Source of the DNA: Paraburkholderia sp. BL10I2N1
GTDB lineage: Bacteria > Pseudomonadota > Gammaproteobacteria > Burkholderiales > Burkholderiaceae
Direction: 5' to 3'
NCBI RefSeq assembly: GCF_004361815.1
Contig: NZ_SNWA01000001.1
Location: 62,001 to 126,000, forward strand
DNA length: 64,000 bases
Positions 59,305 through 64,000 of this stretch are shown piece by piece. Made by a program: the position numbers and the translations under genes. The number at the start of each line of letters is the position of its first letter. Within the stretch, counting starts at the first letter, position 1. The notes beneath the pieces are model-generated. The model was not told the DNA's origin, made no database searches, and saw only the letters and a list, made by a program, of their open reading frames with translations.

Positions 59305-59313
59305 TGCTATACT
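59305..59313 (+). promoter_or_regulatory. Extended -10 promoter element
   Basis: TGCTATACT fits TGnTATAAT at all but one position of the hexamer. No -35 is needed for such elements. It points towards tRNA-Arg, whose 5' end is about 270 nt further on. Confidence 0.45.
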
Positions 59314-59590
59314 CCTCCCTCGCTGGCGAATTTGGGCACGCTGGCGCTTGCCGAGCAGCGTGATTCAAGCCATATTTATCCGGTCCGGCAACTGAATCAC
59401 AGTGCAGGATCGATACCCCGGCCAGAGAGTCGTCTCGCAACGAAAGTCTGACCGGTGATCCGATAAAGCTGGCAGGCAGTAATGGTTCGCGGCGCTTCAC
59501 TTAGGATGAAGCTGACATGCCGAAACGCCCACGGGATTAGACATCGGCCAAAAGCGGCAAGGCTCCGATCCACCCTGTTAGTTTTTCTAT

Positions 59591-59665
59591 CTCCCCGTAG
59601 TTCAATGGATAGAACAAGTGCCTCCTAAGCGCTAGATACAGGTTCGATTCCTGTCGGGGGGACCA
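59591..59665 (+). tRNA. tRNA-Arg (anticodon CCT)
   Basis: All arms fold: acceptor CTCCCCG with CGGGGGG (one T-G pair), D stem GTTC/GAAC, anticodon stem AGTGC/GCGCT with loop CTCCTAA giving anticodon CCT, T stem ACAGG/CCTGT with loop TTCGATT, discriminator A and an encoded CCA. It reads the rare AGG codon. Confidence 0.97.
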
Positions 59666-59736
59666 GTCAGATTCCCGCCTTCCTCATCCCATTTCCCAGA
59701 TCCCACGCCGGTCATCCAGCGCCGGCGAACTGCATT

Positions 59737-59919
59737 TCACCCCCACCGCGCGAACTGGAGAGCTAGTCGCCCTTTGATCATTGAATTGCCGCTCCGGGTG
59801 TCCCGGTACGCTTTGTCCATACGATGCCTGGACAGCTGCGAAACCATCATGGGCAATCTGCCCCACGCGGCGTAGTCGCCGAAAACGAGCCCTCCATATG
59901 AGGCGCTCGTCACCACCAG
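59737..59919 (-). CDS. Possible small protein or remnant (GRLPM segment)
   Basis: A minus-strand frame whose 3' part looks protein-like (AAWGRLPMMVSQLSRHRMD, then DTRSGNSMIKGRLALQFAR). I place the start at a GTG near 59919, without Shine-Dalgarno support. GRLPM and about 11 surrounding bases recur in the minus-strand ORF at 61486-61713. Upstream, the same frame runs antisense through the well-supported 59950 gene, so any true 5' part is lost or short. Could be a truncated gene or chance. Confidence 0.25.
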   Translation of the reverse strand: MVVTSASYGGLVFGDYAAWGRLPMMVSQLSRHRMDKAYRDTRSGNSMIKGRLALQFARWG

Positions 59920-59949
59920 GTCATTGACCAACCAACCAGGACACGACGG

Positions 59950-60303
59950 ATGCACATGCCGACATTGATCGATCAGGATATTGCGCACATCGAACGCGTG
60001 ATGCGACCGTCTCTGTATGGCGACGCTGCTGGACCCATCCTGTCTACTGCGTACTGGCGCAGGCGCCTCCATCAACTGCTCGACGAGCACCACGTGACGA
60101 AAGCCCAGCTTGTCGCAATCGATAGCCTCCTGCTTGAGCTGGACCATTTCGACCGGACGACCGCCCGCCCCGTCACCCGTCAGACGCAGATATATCCAGC
60201 ACAAACGGCTGCAGCTTCGCGTCCGGGTTCGGCACCGGTCAAGCGCGCGTCCGACTGCCGCCGAAGCAGGGTAAGAAAGTGCCGACGCGTAGTTGCCGCG
60301 TGA
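59950..60303 (+). CDS. Hypothetical protein, paralogue A1
   Basis: Unknown family. The 117-residue product has a conserved helical part (LIDQDIAHIERVMRP, GPILSTAYWRRRLHQLLD, TKAQLVAIDSLLLELDHF) shared with the gene at 61068, 46 of 63 residues identical. Base differences between the two copies fall mostly on third positions of this frame (for example GAT/GAC, ATT/ATC, CAC/CAT), which shows that this strand is the coding one. The last 45 residues are basic, low in structure and not shared. AGGA lies 8 nt before the ATG; a second ATG is at 59956. Confidence 0.72.
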   Translation: MHMPTLIDQDIAHIERVMRPSLYGDAAGPILSTAYWRRRLHQLLDEHHVTKAQLVAIDSLLLELDHFDRTTARPVTRQTQIYPAQTAAASRPGSAPVKRASDCRRSRVRKCRRVVAA

Positions 60304-60581
60304 CACGCGCCGTATCGCCGTAATTGTGGCCTATGGTGATGCCACAGCGATCCGATCCTTCCGCCGAGGCACATCGCATGTTGCCTGGTAACAATCTGCT
60401 TCCTGTATCCACGCCGATGACGGAAGCGAGCTTTCACACCCCCGCCTGACCAATCGTCCATTCCCGATCATGAATCCGATCACCACGCCTGGAATGTGAC
60501 GCTTCGCAATGTCAAAATGCACGGATGTCGGCCGCGAGGCCATCCGCATTCACTCCATTCGCACAAGACACAGGGAACCCC
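60304..60581. other. Intergenic region between two hypothetical genes
   Basis: 278 nt with no supported gene. A minus-strand open frame at 60331-60549 has no recognisable pattern. Confidence 0.3.
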
Positions 60582-60860
60582 GTGGACACCAGCAAGCAGA
60601 TCGCCGCCCTCACCGTTTCAGGCATGCAGACAGCCGGCGCCAGCCAGGCCACCGCGATAGCGCTGCATGTATTGATTCGTCACCTCAAATCGCCCGAACT
60701 ACGCGCCGAGTTGACCGCAGCGTTCGAGCAGCATCAGGCGCTCATGCTGCAAAAGCCCTGGCCGGAGCAGATGCTCGCCTCGTTCGAAGCGACGCGCCGG
60801 TTTCTCGAAAGCGCAACCCAGGACCTGACAAGCCCCGACAGCCAGACCGGGTCAGTCTGA
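60582..60860 (+). CDS. Hypothetical protein, 92 residues
   Basis: Not recognised. The product is helical in appearance: TSKQIAALTVSGMQTAGASQ, ALHVLIRHLKSPELRAELTAAFEQHQAL, then EQMLASFEATRRFLE. No signal peptide, membrane segment or Cys. The GTG at 60582 has AGGGA 5 nt upstream; the in-frame ATG at 60525 has none. It lies between the two paralogues A1 and A2 on the same strand. Confidence 0.58.
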   Translation: MDTSKQIAALTVSGMQTAGASQATAIALHVLIRHLKSPELRAELTAAFEQHQALMLQKPWPEQMLASFEATRRFLESATQDLTSPDSQTGSV

Positions 60861-61067
60861 GGCAACGCTAGGTGATCGGTCGCGCGCTTGCAGTATGCCT
60901 CACGCCCGTAGTCGTTACCTCAGCGCTGGCGCTGGCATTGATCTGGTCTGCCAGCTTCCGCGTCCTGAGTTGGTGTCGAACGGACGATCGATATGCCCCC
61001 AAAGCCACCCCTCAAAAAATCTTCACTTCGACCCTAAAGTGATCTGCCATGGTGCCGTTAACGGGGC

Positions 61068-61379
61068 ATGGACCGCATACCTAACGCACCCACCGGCTCG
61101 TTCCGGGCGACGCTGATCGACCAGGACATCGCACATATTGCACGCGTCATGCGGCCTGCGCTGCACGGCGACCTTGGCGGGCCGATCCTGCCGGCGTCCT
61201 ACTGGCGGCAGCGGCTCCACAAGTTGCTCGACGCCGACCACCTGACCAAATCGCAGTTGTGCGCTATTGACAGCCTGCTGCTGCAACTGGACCACTTCTG
61301 CCTGCACGATCTGCCGCCAGGCATCAACGTGCGCTCCGGGTCCCCTGCTGCCGCGCCAGATCTCGCGCGACACGGCTGA
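61068..61379 (+). CDS. Hypothetical protein, paralogue A2
   Basis: Second copy of the unknown family at 59950. 103 residues; residues 16-78 (LIDQDIAHIARVMRP, GPILPASYWRQRLHKLLD, TKSQLCAIDSLLLQLDHF) align without gaps to A1 at 73% identity, while both ends differ. No known domain, signal or membrane segment. Preserved frame plus synonymous divergence indicate selection on the protein. A minus-strand-type terminator follows. Confidence 0.72.
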   Translation: MDRIPNAPTGSFRATLIDQDIAHIARVMRPALHGDLGGPILPASYWRQRLHKLLDADHLTKSQLCAIDSLLLQLDHFCLHDLPPGINVRSGSPAAAPDLARHG

Positions 61380-61415
61380 AGCGGGGAAGCCCCAGCCGCT
61401 CGTCCGCCGCCGACG

Positions 61416-61445
61416 AAAAAAAGCCGCGGACGAACTGCCGCGGCT
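61416..61445 (-). terminator. Intrinsic terminator facing left
   Basis: 8-bp stem AGCCGCGG / CCGCGGCT, 8-nt loop, and on the minus strand seven T directly after the stem (AAAAAAA at 61416-61422 on the plus strand). It fits a minus-strand transcript coming from the ORF at 61486-61713; it can also fold 42 nt past the stop of A2 on the plus strand but without T-run. Confidence 0.8.
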
Positions 61446-61485
61446 GAGCCACACCCCCCAACGCTGAGGATCTTGCGTCACTTCC

Positions 61486-61713
61486 TCAAGCGTATACAGC
61501 CGTGTGTGACAACCTCAAGACCACGCACGGCGAATTGACAATCGTTGACCATCCCATGGGCAATCGCCCATGCTTCCCGCGCAGCGCGAACAACTGGCGG
61601 CCGGCGCGAGCGTCCTGCTCCCCGGCCGCCAGGGCTGCTTCCTGCGGTTTCCGCAGCTTCACGTGGATCGGCGAACCGAACGCTCTTCCATTCGGCGCGT
61701 GAACTTTTTTCAT
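61486..61713 (-). CDS. Hypothetical protein, 75 residues
   Basis: Not recognised. The product is basic: MKKVHAPNGRAFGSPIHVKL, then RKPQEAALAAGEQDARAGRQ and GKHGRLPMGW. Codons in the middle part have the GC-rich third positions normal here. A leftward intrinsic terminator 41 nt past its stop supports transcription of this strand. No strong Shine-Dalgarno. An alternative minus-strand frame ends at 61478. It is divergent from dcm, 79 nt apart. Confidence 0.45.
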   Translation of the reverse strand: MKKVHAPNGRAFGSPIHVKLRKPQEAALAAGEQDARAGRQLFALRGKHGRLPMGWSTIVNSPCVVLRLSHTAVYA

Positions 61714-61792
61714 CGCGAGATCTACACCGCTCGGTTAAAAAGGGACGGCTATAGGTCATAATGTCCGCAAAAATCCCCAGCAAGGACCGATA

Positions 61793-63079
61793 GTGACCCA
61801 GGCCACGCTGCTAGCACTGCTCAGACAGGCTCGCAACCGCTACACACAACGAGAAATCGCCGGACACGTCGGCAAGGACATCAAGACCGTCCGACGCTGG
61901 GAAAAGGCCGACACCCCTTGCCCCGCCATGCTGGGGCCCGCCCTTCGCGCGCTGCTCGCAACCGGCAACTCCGGCACCGGCGTCGGCGGCATCGCTGCGG
62001 CACCCTCACGTTTCCGGTTCATCGACCTGTTCGCCGGCATCGGCGGCATTCGCATGGGTTTCGAGGCACAAGGCGGCGAATGCGTCTTCACGAGCGAATG
62101 GAACGAATTCTCGAAGAAAACCTATTTGGACAACTACTGCAGCCGCCATTCCTTCATCGGCGACATTGTCTCGTTTCCCGCCGACGACGTGCCGGCTCAT
62201 GACATCCTGCTTGGCGGTTTCCCGTGCCAACCGTTTTCGATTGCCGGGGTCAGCAAGAAAAACGCGCTCGGCCGGCCGCACGGCTTCGAGTGCACCACCC
62301 AGGGCACGCTATTCTTCGATGTCGCGCGGATTATCGCGGCGAAGCGTCCGGCGGCGTTTCTGCTCGAGAACGTGAAGAACCTGCTGTCGCACGACAAAGG
62401 CCGCACGTTCGACGTGATCCTGCAAACCCTGCGCGACGAACTCGGCTACGAAGTGCACTACCGGGTCGTCGATGGCCAACATTTCACACCGCAGCATCGG
62501 GAGCGGATCATTATCGTGGGCTTTCGCGGCGAAACGAATTTTTCGTGGGACGACCTGCGTCTGCCGACAGAAGGTCCGCGCCTCGGCTCGATCCTGCATC
62601 GGACGGATGGCAAGGAACCGGTACTCCCCTGGGACGGCGAGCGCTTCTTCGATCACGCCGCGCGACGCATCCAGCCGAAGTACACACTGACGCCGAAACT
62701 ATGGGCTTATCTGCAGCACTACGCCGAGAAGCATCGTGCTGCAGGCAACGGTTTCGGCTTTGGCATGGCGTATCCGGAGAGCGTCACCCGCACGCTGTCC
62801 GCGCGCTATCACAAGGACGGCAGCGAGATTCTGGTCCATCAGGGCCAAGGGCTGCGGCCACGACGGCTCACACCGCGCGAATGCGCGCGTTTGATGGGCT
62901 TTCCGGACACGTTCCGGATTCCGGTCAGCGATACCCAGGCTTATCGCCAGTTCGGCAACAGCGTTGTGATGCCGGTGATGCAGGAAGTCGCCCGCATCAT
63001 GGCACCCCACGTGGAAGCGCTGCTTTCCGGCAGCGGGGCACTGGACGACACGCCGCAGGACGTCGCACTGGTGGCCTGA
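61793..63079 (+). CDS. dcm: DNA (cytosine-5)-methyltransferase, Dcm type
   Basis: Transfers a methyl group from SAM to C5 of cytosine; the close resemblance to E. coli Dcm suggests CCWGG. In 428 residues: an N-terminal helix-turn-helix ([21 protein letters not shown]), motif [14 protein letters not shown], motif [11 protein letters not shown] with the catalytic Cys145, [26 protein letters not shown] (VI), [11 protein letters not shown] (VIII) and [14 protein letters not shown] (IX-X). Start GTG with AAGGA 6 nt upstream. The stop overlaps the vsr start by 1 nt. No restriction endonuclease gene is adjacent. Confidence 0.94.
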   Translation: MTQATLLALLRQARNRYTQREIAGHVGKDIKTVRRWEKADTPCPAMLGPALRALLATGNSGTGVGGIAAAPSRFRFIDLFAGIGGIRMGFEAQGGECVFTSEWNEFSKKTYLDNYCSRHSFIGDIVSFPADDVPAHDILLGGFPCQPFSIAGVSKKNALGRPHGFECTTQGTLFFDVARIIAAKRPAAFLLENVKNLLSHDKGRTFDVILQTLRDELGYEVHYRVVDGQHFTPQHRERIIIVGFRGETNFSWDDLRLPTEGPRLGSILHRTDGKEPVLPWDGERFFDHAARRIQPKYTLTPKLWAYLQHYAEKHRAAGNGFGFGMAYPESVTRTLSARYHKDGSEILVHQGQGLRPRRLTPRECARLMGFPDTFRIPVSDTQAYRQFGNSVVMPVMQEVARIMAPHVEALLSGSGALDDTPQDVALVA

Positions 63080-63525
63080 TGGTCGACGTCGTCGACGCGG
63101 CCACCCGCAGCCGGATGATGTCCGGCATTCGCGGCCGCAACACCAAACCGGAAATCCTGATCCGCTGCCTGCTGCATCGACGCGGGTTCCGCTTCCGTCT
63201 GGATGCCCGCGATCTGCCCGGCCGGCCCGACATCGTGTTGCCGCGCTACGGCGCCGTGGTCTTCGTGCATGGCTGCTTCTGGCACGGTCACGACTGTCAT
63301 CTGTTCAAATGGCCGCAGACGCGCCCCGAGTTCTGGCGCGACAAGATCGGCCGCAACCGCAGCAACGACGAACGCGCACAGCTCGCACTTCACGCGGGGG
63401 GCTGGCGCGTCGCCGTGGTGTGGGAATGCGCCTTGCGCGGCGCGAACCGGGACGTTGACGGCGTCATCCAGCGTCTCGCCGACTGGCTGCACAGCGACAT
63501 CGACGCGCTCGACCTGCGGGGCTGA
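63079..63525 (+). CDS. vsr: Very short patch repair endonuclease
   Basis: Nicks at T:G mismatches left by deamination of 5-methylcytosine within the Dcm site. The 148-residue protein matches E. coli Vsr in the catalytic positions: Asp51 (GRPDIVLP), His64 and His69 (VFVHGCFWHGHDC), plus MSGIRGRNTKPE at the N-terminus and FWRDKIGRNRSND. It overlaps dcm as TGATG, so both are made together. Confidence 0.96.
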   Translation: MVDVVDAATRSRMMSGIRGRNTKPEILIRCLLHRRGFRFRLDARDLPGRPDIVLPRYGAVVFVHGCFWHGHDCHLFKWPQTRPEFWRDKIGRNRSNDERAQLALHAGGWRVAVVWECALRGANRDVDGVIQRLADWLHSDIDALDLRG

Positions 63526-63652
63526 CCGGTTTCGTCGTTGCACGCAGAAACCGCGCAGATTATTCGACATCCGGTGCTAAACTCGATTGATAAACCGACG
63601 GTCACCCGGGGCGTCCGCCCACTTTGAGACCATCTTCGAAGGAGACATCCGA

Positions 63653-64000
63653 TGGCTGATTTCCGACTCTGGTCCGATGAGTTTCCCACCAACGGCTTCA
63701 TGTCGAAGGCGCAGGAATACGACGACAAAGCATTTGGCTGCGCCGGCGAAAACATCTCGCCGGCGCTTCAGTGGGACGCGCCGCCACCCGAAACCCAAAG
63801 CTTCGCGCTGACCGTCCACGATCCCGATGCGCCGACTGGCAGCGGCTTCTGGCACTGGGTCGTCGTCAACATTCCCGCCGAAGCCCGTTCGCTGCCGCGC
63901 AATGCCGGCAAGGCCGACGGCAGCCTGCTGCCGCAAGGCGCGCTGCAGGTGCAAAACGACTACGGCACGGTCGGCTTCGGCGGCGCCGCGCCGCCGCGTG
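63653..64000 (+). CDS. YbhB/YbcL-family (Raf kinase inhibitor-like, PEBP) protein, 5' part
   Basis: Phosphatidylethanolamine-binding-protein fold. The first 116 codons are present; the 3' end lies beyond the window. Motifs: CAGENISPALQWDAPPPET, TVHDPDAPTGSGFWHWVVVNIP and the ligand-pocket segment NDYGTVGFGGAAPPR. The bacterial role is unknown. AAGGAG lies 7-8 nt before the ATG. Confidence 0.92.

Larger units (their letters stand above)
59111..59590. other. Intergenic region before tRNA-Arg
   Basis: 480 nt with the rubredoxin terminator at its start. From about 59300 on the sequence is less GC-rich than the surroundings. It contains an extended -10 element, an 8-bp inverted repeat at 59360-59400 (GTGATTCA ... 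TGAATCAC, 25-nt spacer), and a weak hairpin at 59543-59569 followed by TTTTT at 59582-59586. It may encode a tRNA leader or a small RNA; no protein gene is convincing. Confidence 0.45.

Noticed and set aside
59737..60306. 189-codon minus-strand frame covering A1
   Set aside because: Differences between A1 and A2 fall on third positions of the plus frame, so most of this minus frame is not coding. Only its 3' end outside A1 is kept as a low-confidence feature.
60331..60549. 72-codon minus-strand ORF between A1 and the 60582 gene
   Set aside because: No domain, no Shine-Dalgarno, and no similarity to anything else in the window.
61023..61481. 152-codon minus-strand frame covering A2
   Set aside because: Same reason: it mirrors the plus-strand A2 gene.
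59666..64000. Duplicated tRNA 3' end (att site)
   Set aside because: I looked for a second ttcgattcctgtc segment downstream and did not find one within the window.

Overview
This window is a high-GC proteobacterial chromosome segment. The gene content points to Burkholderiaceae (Paraburkholderia / Burkholderia sensu lato): a formate-dependent purT, an FtsK with a very long Ala/Pro-rich linker, an intracellular PHB depolymerase with a Cys nucleophile, a cytosolic RsxB fused in tandem to nth, the parE-parC pair, DUF1841, DUF3096 and DUF4399 proteins. This assignment is inference from family recognition; no database was searched. No transposase, integrase, phage gene or CRISPR array was found.

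Layout. 0-19 kb is mostly housekeeping: the 5' part of dnaE, trhO, gluQ, rhlE, a ThDP enzyme/aldehyde dehydrogenase pair, envelope lipoproteins around purT (MliC-type lysozyme inhibitor, small lipoprotein, META-domain lipoprotein), ftsK, a beta-propeller lactonase, and a DUF3096 gene whose stop codon is followed by a 14-bp tandem repeat. 19-33 kb carries storage and central metabolism (GH15, phaZ, tal), rsxB-nth, two small cytochromes c, a MoxR-GNAT-VWA cluster and a BenE transporter. 33-46 kb holds transporters (FUSC; MctP with its DUF3311 partner), the overlapping ubiC / deoxyinosine glycosylase / spermidine-synthase-like operon, htpG, and an amino-acid metabolism neighbourhood (MocR regulator, two PLP enzymes counting the regulator, RidA, PhzF). 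46-59 kb has a GGDEF-EAL protein, a chromate transporter, CopD, topoisomerase IV (parE, parC), uup and rubredoxin.

The last 4.5 kb is different. After a tRNA-Arg(CCT) gene come small unknown genes, including two paralogues about 73% identical over 63 residues, and then a Dcm-type cytosine methyltransferase overlapping a Vsr endonuclease gene, without a cognate restriction enzyme. tRNA genes are frequent island insertion sites and this stretch looks like accessory DNA, but I see no integrase and no duplicated tRNA 3' end.

No clearly new system is proven here. The most promising items are the paralogous small-protein family with its dcm-vsr neighbours, the MoxR-GNAT-VWA cluster, the possible noncoding RNA in front of the tRNA, and a cysteine-rich mini-gene divergent from the GGDEF-EAL gene. 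Several strong intrinsic terminators mark transcription unit ends.
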